Assembly (NCBI GenBank): GCA_937863195.1 | Contig: CALMET010000008.1 | Coordinates: forward strand, 1-5,456 | Direction: 5' to 3' | DNA from: an uncultured bacterium | GTDB lineage: Bacteria; Patescibacteria; ABY1; SG8-24; 2-12-FULL-60-25 | DNA: 5,456 bases | Part shown: positions 1 through 5,456 of the stretch, in pieces | Layout of the letters: each line of letters begins with the position of its first letter | How positions within the stretch are numbered: position 1 is the first letter of the stretch | The notes under the pieces: model-generated | The model's database searches: none | What the model was told of the DNA's origin: nothing | What the model saw: only the letters and a program-made list of their open reading frames with translations | Translations under genes and position numbers: made by a program

Positions 1-585
1 TGAGACAAGCCAATTACCATTCTGTTCAGTGAGCGTAATGGCAATATTCAAGTAGTCTCGGGTGGACCCTACGGTGCTCTGTGCCTGCACATTAATCGTT
101 GCGGATGTTTTGCCAAAAACAGGTAACGAAGTTGGCACAATGGCACTCGTCACTGAACGCGCTTCTTGTGACCAATGCGAACCGACTGGGTGATCATTGA
201 GCAATTGAGCCCGCAATGAAGCGAGACGTGGTTGAAACTCTGTGGTAGCGATCGCCTGCGAATCACGAATGGCTTCAAAACCGTCATCCGCGCTATAGGT
301 ACCGAGGCGTCCAGCATAATTCATCGCGATACGTCGGAGCTTTTCTTGTGCTTGGCGTTCTTTTTCTTCAGCAGAATTTGGATCTGGTGGTGTGCCCGTT
401 GGCGGCTCAAAAGTCGGGACAGATGTCGAAGGGTCAAACGGCACCGATGGCGTAACGGTGTTTTGGCCAGGCTGTTGAGGGATGAGGGTCGTCTTGGGCT
501 TATTGAAAAAGAAAAACCACAAGACTCCAATGATGGCGAGAAGGCCAACGACAACGAGGAGAATGGCGAGAAGGCGTTTGTTCAT
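1..585 (-). CDS. Membrane-anchored protein with proline-rich linker, possible VirB8/NTF2-like domain (3' end missing)
   Basis: An open frame starts at the ATG at 585-583 and runs without a stop to base 1, giving 195 residues of a longer protein. A short basic start (MNKR) precedes one strongly hydrophobic segment at about residues 5-27. A Pro/Thr/Ser-rich linker follows (about 28-72), then a charged helix (73-88, rich in E/K/R/Q). The rest looks like a folded domain: a motif around RLGTYS (93-98), then alternating beta-like stretches ending in NIAITLTEQNGNWLV (180-194). A strand followed by 'NG-W-LV' is typical of NTF2-like folds, including VirB8 and TcpC of type IV secretion systems. I infer a single-pass N-in protein with its domain outside the membrane. 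The gene begins 3 bases after the VirB4 stop (TAACCTATG) with no Shine-Dalgarno match, so coupled translation is likely. The membrane anchor and linker are clear; the domain identity is tentative because the end is cut off. Confidence 0.82.
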   Translation of the reverse strand, partial: MNKRLLAILLVVVGLLAIIGVLWFFFFNKPKTTLIPQQPGQNTVTPSVPFDPSTSVPTFEPPTGTPPDPNSAEEKERQAQEKLRRIAMNYAGRLGTYSADDGFEAIRDSQAIATTEFQPRLASLRAQLLNDHPVGSHWSQEARSVTSAIVPTSLPVFGKTSATINVQAQSTVGSTRDYLNIAITLTEQNGNWLVS

Positions 586-588
586 AGG

Positions 589-2481
589 TTAGTTTTCTTG
601 GGATTCTTGAAAGGCTTTTTTCTGCTGTTCAATCTTCAGGAGCTGTTCTGGATTTGTCGTCACGATCTGATCTTCGGTATATGAAGCGACAACTTGAATA
701 GCGGCATGCTTTTGACCGGCAAAGAAAATACCTTCACCGACTGCAGATTCAAGCAAGAGATACTTCTCGGATTGTGTTAGTAGAAAGGTTTTTGCCACAA
801 GATCAATCGATGCTGGTGATTGTTTTAAGAGCATTTGCATCGAACTGTTGGTTACAATGGCTTGACCATACGGGGACGTCAAAAAGTCATTCACATCTTG
901 TGTGATCGTCGTGATGCCCATGTAGTATTTACGGCAACGTTTAACGAGGGCAAAAATAAACTTTGCTGAATCTTCGTTTTGCATCAGCCACCAGGCCTCA
1001 TCGATAACGAGAATACGCTTTTTACGCACCGAACGAACCACGTTCCAGATATAGTTTACGATGGTATAGATACCCATTGGACGTAATTCGTCTTCAAGGT
1101 CACGTACCGAAAATACGACGAGCTGGTTATTCATCTGAACGGTCGTTTGCGAATTCAACAAACCAGAAAATGTACCTTCTGAGAATTTGCGCAACTTGAC
1201 CACAAGCTCTGCCGTACCCTCCATACCTTCAAGAATATCTTGAAAATCTTGCAGTGTAGGTGGCTCGATCGTTGTTAAATCTACACCAGGGACAATGTCT
1301 TTCTTTGCATACGTTTCAAGTAAGGCACGATCGAGAATAGAGTCTTCTGAGGTCGTAATCTTGCCAAGCATGAGGCGCAACAAGCCCTTAATGGTGATAA
1401 CGGCACTACGAATAATATCTTCAGTGGAGGCTGACTCACCCGTTGGTCGCGGCAAATCAAACGGATTGATCTTTGAACGCGAGGCCAATGAAACATTGAT
1501 ATAGGTCCCGCCTACGGCATCCGAGAGATGCTTATACTCCATTTCAGGATCAATAACGATCACGTCCACACCCATCATGAGCGAACGGATAATCTCAAGC
1601 TTCACCGTATAGGATTTACCGGCACCAGACGTTGCAAACATCACGGCATTCGCATTTTGCAGTGAAAAGCGGTCAAAAATAATCAGTGAATTATCATGGC
1701 GATTCACGCCATACAAAATACCATTATCACTCGTCAATTCAGCAGAAGTAAACGGAAAAGATGAGGCAATCGGCGATGTGCTCATGTTAAACGCAATCTG
1801 CAACTCATCATTACCTACCGGCATGGTCGAGTTAAAACCTTGTTCTGCCTGAAAGTATGAGCGCTTGGTATAAATCAACATTGAACCGAAGGTATTCTCA
1901 ACGGTTGAGGTGACGCGCTCGAGCTCTTCTTTGTCTTTTGAATAGAACGTGCAATAAAAAGCAAATTGAAAGAAGTGCTCAATACCCTGAGTCAAGTCAT
2001 CACGCAATTGCTCAACATCACGAAGCGCCGTTTCAGCAATTGGATCTCTCGCTTTACCCTTCTCGTTATTCTCAGAAATTTCAGCTTCGAGCTTACCTAC
2101 GCGATCTTTTAATTCTTTCAAAATAACCGGTGCGTCAATCGGGTAAAAGAACATCGCAATATCAAGCTCGGCAGAGAGGTTGATAATCGGCGACGCCCAG
2201 CCTACCGATACATAACGCGGGTACGTCACAACAAAGAGCGTACGGCAAAACACGTCGCCTAATCGCAAAAATGAAGGGTCTACAACAAACGAAGCCGGTG
2301 CAATCAAGTCTTTGATGCTGGCCACGCCACGGCGGTAGACACGTTCTTCTTCGATGGCAATGCGCTCGGCTTCTTGTTCGCGTTTTTGCTGTTCTTTGGT
2401 TTTGCCTTTTTGAAACCCAACGCCGCCCTTGGTGAGGGTCGATGGGTCAAAGCTTGGTTTTGGTTGAGTTTCAAAGGCCAT
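589..2481 (-). CDS. VirB4/TraC-type type IV secretion ATPase
   Basis: This 630-residue protein is a VirB4/TraC-family ATPase, the cytoplasmic motor that powers assembly or transport in type IV secretion systems. Walker A is at about 283-290 (ATSGAGKS, catalytic-site Lys289 and Ser290). A DPEMEY motif follows the first strand at 311-316, as is usual in this family. Walker B is at 490-495 (ILVIDE, Asp494-Glu495), followed by AWWLM. A TQDV motif at 527-530 supplies the conserved Gln528, and GEGIFFAG lies at 582-589. All key residues are present, so it should be active. Residues 1-50 are polar and strongly charged. Residues 55-250 resemble the second half of a VirB4 N-terminal domain, while the first half appears to be the gene just upstream. 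The ATG at 2481 lies one base after the preceding stop (TAATATG) with no Shine-Dalgarno, suggesting coupled translation. No membrane segment is evident. Confidence 0.96.
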   Translation of the reverse strand: MAFETQPKPSFDPSTLTKGGVGFQKGKTKEQQKREQEAERIAIEEERVYRRGVASIKDLIAPASFVVDPSFLRLGDVFCRTLFVVTYPRYVSVGWASPIINLSAELDIAMFFYPIDAPVILKELKDRVGKLEAEISENNEKGKARDPIAETALRDVEQLRDDLTQGIEHFFQFAFYCTFYSKDKEELERVTSTVENTFGSMLIYTKRSYFQAEQGFNSTMPVGNDELQIAFNMSTSPIASSFPFTSAELTSDNGILYGVNRHDNSLIIFDRFSLQNANAVMFATSGAGKSYTVKLEIIRSLMMGVDVIVIDPEMEYKHLSDAVGGTYINVSLASRSKINPFDLPRPTGESASTEDIIRSAVITIKGLLRLMLGKITTSEDSILDRALLETYAKKDIVPGVDLTTIEPPTLQDFQDILEGMEGTAELVVKLRKFSEGTFSGLLNSQTTVQMNNQLVVFSVRDLEDELRPMGIYTIVNYIWNVVRSVRKKRILVIDEAWWLMQNEDSAKFIFALVKRCRKYYMGITTITQDVNDFLTSPYGQAIVTNSSMQMLLKQSPASIDLVAKTFLLTQSEKYLLLESAVGEGIFFAGQKHAAIQVVASYTEDQIVTTNPEQLLKIEQQKKAFQESQEN

Positions 2482-2482
2482 A

Positions 2483-3172
2483 TTAGGTTTCTAGTTGTAA
2501 TTTACTAACATCTGTCATGCGTTGAGATTCATACAGCTCTGGGTTGTAGATGGTGTAGTAAAGTTCGATAAGGCTCTGTGTATCTAAAGCAACTGCGTTT
2601 AGGGACATTGAGGCGAGTCCAGAAGAGACTTGATTGACGCGCAAACTCAAATCGAATTTCATCTTCTGAAAACGTTCTTCTGTTAATTTACCCGCAATCG
2701 TCGGTGACATGATCTCAGAGACACGAGCAAAGAATCCTTTGCGAATATCTTTGGTTGTATCTTTAAGCGGATCTAGCGGGATAACGACATAAAAACGCTT
2801 TTGCATAATTTCACCAAGCGTAACCATTTGCTTAACGAAATCACGATAATCGCGAATTTGTCGCTTGAGAAGGTCGTTTTCTTGTTTCTTTTCATTTTCA
2901 AGAAGTTGACTCATGTAGCCATCAATATTCATGCGTCGCGATTGAATAACGATCTGGATAGGAAAGTTAATACTATTTAAAAATTGCATGTACGCCTGCA
3001 CAATTGCTTGCTGTTCATCAACGGATTTCAGCGAGAAGTTTACGCTAGATACCAAAAGCACCGCACGCAAGGTGCCATCTTTCATGATCACGATATTCTC
3101 GCGGATTTCAGCGATATCGAGATAGCGCTGCGAGGCAACGCCTGGTTTTTTGGAGGACATGGTGCTTCTCAT
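2483..3172 (-). CDS. TraC-like / VirB4 N-terminal-domain-like protein
   Basis: The protein has 229 residues from the ATG at 3172. It resembles the small TraC-like proteins found beside VirB4 genes in CPR genomes, and the N-terminal domain of VirB4-type ATPases. Visible hallmarks, numbered from this start, are LDIAEIRENIVIMKDGTLRA (18-37) and VLLVSSVNFSLKS (38-50). A stretch about surplus-length Asn-Phe-Pro leads to QIVIQSRRMNIDGY (about 72-85). A charged helical region follows (about 86-125), then KRFYVVIPLDPL and DTQSLIELYYTIYNPE near the end. There is no Walker motif and no membrane segment. The frame is open upstream to a GTG at 3202, but that would overlap the PrgI gene. The ATG at 3172 sits one base after the PrgI stop (TAGTATG), the same layout as the next gene, so I chose it. 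A second ATG at 3160 (MSSKKPG) is also possible. The inferred role is to form, with the VirB4 protein, a complete two-polypeptide VirB4. Confidence 0.88.
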   Translation of the reverse strand: MRSTMSSKKPGVASQRYLDIAEIRENIVIMKDGTLRAVLLVSSVNFSLKSVDEQQAIVQAYMQFLNSINFPIQIVIQSRRMNIDGYMSQLLENEKKQENDLLKRQIRDYRDFVKQMVTLGEIMQKRFYVVIPLDPLKDTTKDIRKGFFARVSEIMSPTIAGKLTEERFQKMKFDLSLRVNQVSSGLASMSLNAVALDTQSLIELYYTIYNPELYESQRMTDVSKLQLET

Positions 3173-3173
3173 A

Positions 3174-3617
3174 CTAGGGTTGGTCGTCAGGGTTATAAAC
3201 ACCGCCGGTGTTCACGATAAGAGTCAGATCGCGCAACTTCGTGCTATCCGGCCTCGATTTGGCTGGAGGGATCACGAGATTCGTCTCTTTAGGCGCTCCA
3301 TTCTTTATGTACGCACGGATCTCGGCATCATTCTTTTCTTTGTTCCATACGCGGATTTTTGGTCGCATTTGCGTTTGCAACACGTTTACCGCAAAGAGAT
3401 GAAATGGCTGCCCGTTGATCTTCACAAACGCGAATGTCGCCGCTATCGGCACGATAAAAATCGCGAATGCGACAAAGACCACAAAGCTAAAGATTGAATA
3501 AAGGATAAAAAGTAGAAAAACCGCCCCCAAAACAATCATGAATTGGCGTACCGTAATAGGCCCGAGAATCTTGTTCTCGTTATCAATGAATTGAGGGACG
3601 ATGTATTTCTCCGGCAC
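3174..3617 (-). CDS. PrgI family membrane protein
   Basis: This 147-residue protein matches the PrgI family (named after a protein of the pCF10 conjugation locus of Enterococcus), small inner-membrane components of Gram-positive and CPR type IV secretion systems. The N-terminus is characteristic: YIVPQFIDNENKILGPITVRQF (residues 5-26, positions given because the motif spans most of it) leads straight into two membrane helices at about 26-43 and 45-65. The tail from about 66 onward is soluble, containing FVKINGQPF (64-72) and a polar, proline-containing end (105-147). The start is a GTG at 3617-3615. An in-frame TGA lies 15 bases upstream and only ATT lies between, and the next ATG (Met27) would remove the family motif. 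There is no Shine-Dalgarno. A strong extended -10 element fills the gap in front of it, so this gene may open its own transcript. The order PrgI, TraC-like, VirB4 is strong support for the assignment. Confidence 0.93.
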   Translation of the reverse strand: MPEKYIVPQFIDNENKILGPITVRQFMIVLGAVFLLFILYSIFSFVVFVAFAIFIVPIAATFAFVKINGQPFHLFAVNVLQTQMRPKIRVWNKEKNDAEIRAYIKNGAPKETNLVIPPAKSRPDSTKLRDLTLIVNTGGVYNPDDQP

Positions 3618-3652
3618 AATGGGATTATATCACTAATATTGTATCTTCGCAT
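3618..3652 (-). promoter_or_regulatory. Extended -10 promoter in the 15-base gap before the PrgI gene
   Basis: Reading the minus strand, the gap between the 518-residue gene's stop and the PrgI GTG is TGATATAATCCCATT. TATAAT (3629-3624) is a perfect sigma-70 -10 hexamer and is preceded by TGA, giving the extended TGnTATAAT form. With the usual six-base discriminator (CCCATT), the +1 base would be the G of the GTG start codon at 3617. A -35 match at 17-base spacing (3652-3647, ATGCGA) is weak at 3 of 6, as is common for extended -10 promoters. I noticed no other TATAAT in the window. Recognition is by pattern only. Confidence 0.55.
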
Positions 3653-5189
3653 TGAGCGTAATTATTGCGCCCAATTCAGCCGGTGACGGTGTCGCCGGAT
3701 CTTGCGCCAACTTCGCTGCAGCGACCTCAGCAACCGTTTTACCCCTCGTAAAGCTCTCACTCACGAGCTGTAGATAACGCTGTTGCAATGGCGATTGACG
3801 CCAAGCGGCAATACCTGCCGTATAGCGCTCAAAAGACTCCGCGCGGAGTGTCTCAAATTTCTGAAAGAGCTTCTCCCCTGCTTGGTCAGGATCTTTTGCA
3901 AGGCGTCTGAACTCCTGAATATCCATGGTCTTAAATTCACCAATAAGATCAGAGAGCTGCGAGACGGCCGGCGCTGTCACACCTGACATATTTGACCGAA
4001 TTGGAGCCTGAGCCATGCTTTGTGCTGCTTGATTCGTTTGCTGGGTTGTCATAACGTTCGTGAACGATGGCGGAGCAACCTTTTGTTGATACCACTCAGC
4101 GTGCTCTTCACTCTCACGTTTTTTGCGGTCTTCAACTTTTTGCTTTTGTACGACTTCAGTTTCTTGAATGCGTCGCTTTTGATCATCTTCAATCTCGCCG
4201 TGGTGAAGCTCATAGCTCGCTTCAATAATACGAGCAACTCGCTCAGCTTTTTCGGCATCTAACCCGAGACCTCCGATTTTGTCATCACGCGTGAGAATCC
4301 CTGAGGTTTGTAAGGCGTTACGTACATTGCGTAGGCGCGTCGAAATAACGTTTTCAAGTCGCTTTTCAAGGTATTCGTCTAGTTGTAAATCGCCGATTTG
4401 CTGCAAGCATTCTTGCATGGCTTTTTCGAGGATAGGTTCGTAATGACGTCTCAAGCGCATAGAACCTAAAGGAATCTCTTCTTCGACTTTTTCGTCCACC
4501 TCTAGGGGCATTTTCCAGCTAAACCCCTGGCTATTGCGGACCGTGCGATACCATTCTGAATAGTCTTGCTCGCTCATCACGCTTGAACTTGTCAAGAATT
4601 CATCGAGAGCCACAAGAAAAGCTTTTGCCTGCGCATCGGTAAAACCAAGGCCGTCTTCGGCTTGCTTTCGCTGAAGATATTCCAGCGCCTGCGCATCGGT
4701 ACGCACGCCAGTAATCAATGAAACGAGCAGGTCTCGTAATCGACGCACGAGCTCCTCAGAAAAAACACTTACTTGAGCATTGGTCGCGATGCGCTTTACC
4801 GCTGCACTATATGTGACGGGCAAAACAGAGATACGCTTTATTTTTCCTATTTCACTTGGTAAGACCCCTAATTCTTGAAGCGTTGTTTCTACATCCCAAT
4901 CAACTAGGTCAGAAACAGGTAAAATGATCTTCAACAGTATCGTACGTACAACTTCATCTAGATTTCTCTCATTTGCAAGTGACTGGATCTTGGCGATAAA
5001 AGTGTTTTTATCCATTTTGGTAAGCAAAAGCTCCCAAATAACATCATTAATGCGCGCCCAGGCATCATAGTCGTATCCAAGATTCTCACGTGTCGCGTCC
5101 TCGGTATCCGCAGCCTCGCTTCCAAAAAGATAGTCTCTTGCGCTTTCGGGAAGCATTTCAAAACGTAGACGCCATTCTTTTCTGTCCAT
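3633..5189 (-). CDS. Helix-rich cytoplasmic protein of unknown function with internal repeat
   Basis: This 518-residue protein has no signal peptide, membrane segment or catalytic motif that I can see. Several regions stand out. An N-terminal helical part begins LPESARDYLFGSEAA (13-27) and continues to about 115. Two related helical units follow, around 149-199 and 284-328, each beginning RLR(D/N) and carrying GLG(F/L) before an Ala-rich helix. An Arg/Lys/Glu/Gln-rich stretch (about 333-370) is probably coiled coil. A Gln/Ala/Thr/Ser-rich low-complexity linker covers about 380-405. A compact C-terminal module (about 408-518) contains EFRRLAKDP, GIAAWRQSPLQQRYL and a final TLNAKIQY. The ATG at 5189 follows the previous stop by 3 bases (TAGCCTATG), without a Shine-Dalgarno. 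It ends 15 bases before the PrgI gene. I recall similar unnamed proteins next to CPR type IV secretion/pilus-like genes. A scaffold or cytoplasmic partner of the VirB4 machine is a guess from position only. Confidence 0.88.
   Translation of the reverse strand: MDRKEWRLRFEMLPESARDYLFGSEAADTEDATRENLGYDYDAWARINDVIWELLLTKMDKNTFIAKIQSLANERNLDEVVRTILLKIILPVSDLVDWDVETTLQELGVLPSEIGKIKRISVLPVTYSAAVKRIATNAQVSVFSEELVRRLRDLLVSLITGVRTDAQALEYLQRKQAEDGLGFTDAQAKAFLVALDEFLTSSSVMSEQDYSEWYRTVRNSQGFSWKMPLEVDEKVEEEIPLGSMRLRRHYEPILEKAMQECLQQIGDLQLDEYLEKRLENVISTRLRNVRNALQTSGILTRDDKIGGLGLDAEKAERVARIIEASYELHHGEIEDDQKRRIQETEVVQKQKVEDRKKRESEEHAEWYQQKVAPPSFTNVMTTQQTNQAAQSMAQAPIRSNMSGVTAPAVSQLSDLIGEFKTMDIQEFRRLAKDPDQAGEKLFQKFETLRAESFERYTAGIAAWRQSPLQQRYLQLVSESFTRGKTVAEVAAAKLAQDPATPSPAELGAIITLNAKIQY
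4627..4701. repeat. Exact 15-bp direct repeat, 60 bp period, inside the 518-residue gene
   Basis: The 15 bases GCCTGCGCATCGGTA occur at 4627-4641 and again at 4687-4701 on the plus strand, exactly 60 bp apart. On the coding strand both copies give TDAQA (residues 164-168 and 184-188) with identical codons. The bases between the copies do not match, so this is not a simple tandem repeat of a 60-bp unit. Confidence 0.7.
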
Positions 5190-5192
5190 AGG

Positions 5193-5456
5193 CTAAACGG
5201 TGGTATCAGAATTAGGAATGGAGGTAATCTGCTTACGTAACGCTTGTCCTGTACCTTTTTTAGGAAGCTCTTTGATAAGTGCATCTTGCGCGTCTCTAAT
5301 CATCTCTTGATAAGCTTTATTCGTCCCAGACGCGCCTTCTCTAGAGACGTCATTAGCAATATCTTTCATTTTGTCTACGATCGCGAGGATCCGCTGCTTG
5401 GTCGTCGTATCGTAACGATCAATATTTTTAATGATTTCTACGCCGCCATTTTTAAA
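5193..5456 (-). CDS. Unrecognised protein, C-terminal 87 residues only (5' end missing)
   Basis: An open frame enters from the right edge and ends with TAG at 5195-5193, giving the last 87 residues of a protein whose start lies beyond the window. The fragment is hydrophilic and mostly helix-forming: it opens FKNGGVEIIKNIDRYD, continues through RILAIVDKMKDIANDVSRE, then AYQEMIRDAQDALIKELPKK, and closes with a short polar tail ending SIPNSDTTV. No membrane segment, cysteine or catalytic motif is visible. I do not recognise the family. It is treated as coding because the frame is open to the edge, composition is protein-like, and its stop sits 3 bases before the next ATG in the same manner as the other junctions of this operon. 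It is probably co-transcribed with the 518-residue gene. Confidence 0.78.
   Translation of the reverse strand, partial: FKNGGVEIIKNIDRYDTTTKQRILAIVDKMKDIANDVSREGASGTNKAYQEMIRDAQDALIKELPKKGTGQALRKQITSIPNSDTTV

Noticed and set aside
533..575. 13-bp direct repeat (533-545 and 563-575) at 30-bp spacing
   Set aside because: It encodes LLAI twice inside a Leu/Val/Ile-rich membrane helix. Low-complexity codons explain it without a repeat mechanism.
232..684. 150-codon open frame on the plus strand
   Set aside because: It lies antisense to the membrane-anchored protein and the end of VirB4, both well supported. Its translation is rich in Arg, Trp and Phe runs with no family look, as expected of a shadow frame.
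3173..3202. GTG at 3202 as start of the TraC-like gene, adding ten residues
   Set aside because: It would overlap the PrgI coding end, adds residues without family character, and has no Shine-Dalgarno. The ATG at 3172 matches the spacing of the VirB4 start.
3150..3497. 115-codon plus-strand frame, and a neighbouring overlapping one at 3208-3402
   Set aside because: Both are antisense to the PrgI gene, whose motif and membrane helices are clear. Their composition is Arg/His/Cys-rich and unlike the real proteins here.
4020..4262. 80-codon plus-strand frame that looks like a hydrophobic membrane protein
   Set aside because: The Leu/Phe/Val-rich translation is the reverse reading of the Lys/Glu/Arg-rich coiled-coil codons of the 518-residue gene, a well-known artefact.
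589..5189. Alternative genetic code with UGA as glycine
   Set aside because: All genes are fully open under the standard code and contain no in-frame TGA. TGA is simply not among the five stops seen, too few to be meaningful.
1..5456. CRISPR array, tRNA/rRNA, insertion sequence, attachment site or intrinsic terminator
   Set aside because: Coding sequence fills almost the whole window and gaps are 1-15 bases. I saw no spaced repeats, cloverleaf, terminal inverted repeats or GC hairpin followed by a T run on the coding strand.

Overview
The window is a solid, single-direction block of genes read from the minus strand. It most likely comes from a Patescibacteria (Candidate Phyla Radiation) genome. 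That placement is an inference from protein style: a PrgI-family membrane protein, a separate small TraC/VirB4 N-domain-like protein and a VirB4/TraC-type ATPase in tight order is a layout I associate with CPR genomes. All reading frames are open under the standard bacterial code. The five visible stop codons are TAG, TAG, TAG, TAA and TAA, with no in-frame TGA, so the UGA-as-glycine code of Gracilibacteria/Absconditabacteria is not supported.

Layout in transcription order, from right to left: (1) the last 87 codons of an unrecognised gene (5456-5193); (2) a 518-residue soluble, helix-rich protein of unknown function with an internal repeat and a charged coiled-coil-like stretch (5189-3633); (3) a PrgI-family two-helix membrane protein starting with GTG (3617-3174); (4) a 229-residue TraC-like / VirB4 N-domain-like protein (3172-2483); (5) a 630-residue VirB4/TraC-type ATPase with Walker A and B motifs (2481-589); (6) the first 195 codons of a membrane-anchored, proline-rich-linker protein that may end in a VirB8/NTF2-like domain (585-1, running off the window).

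Genes are separated by 3, 15, 1, 1 and 3 bases, so no intergenic stretch is worth describing except the 15-base gap before the PrgI gene. That gap consists exactly of a perfect extended -10 promoter element plus a six-base discriminator, which would place transcription start on the first base of the GTG start codon. None of the starts has a clear Shine-Dalgarno sequence, so translation probably relies on coupling between neighbours and perhaps on leaderless initiation at the PrgI gene.

Functionally, the locus looks like the core of a type IV secretion-like envelope machine. The VirB4-type ATPase and its partner N-domain protein would sit at the inner face of the membrane, PrgI would form part of the membrane platform, and the last protein would reach outside the membrane. 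No relaxase, coupling protein, VirB6-like protein or pilin is visible here, so conjugation cannot be claimed. The least explained parts are the 518-residue protein and the truncated gene upstream of it.
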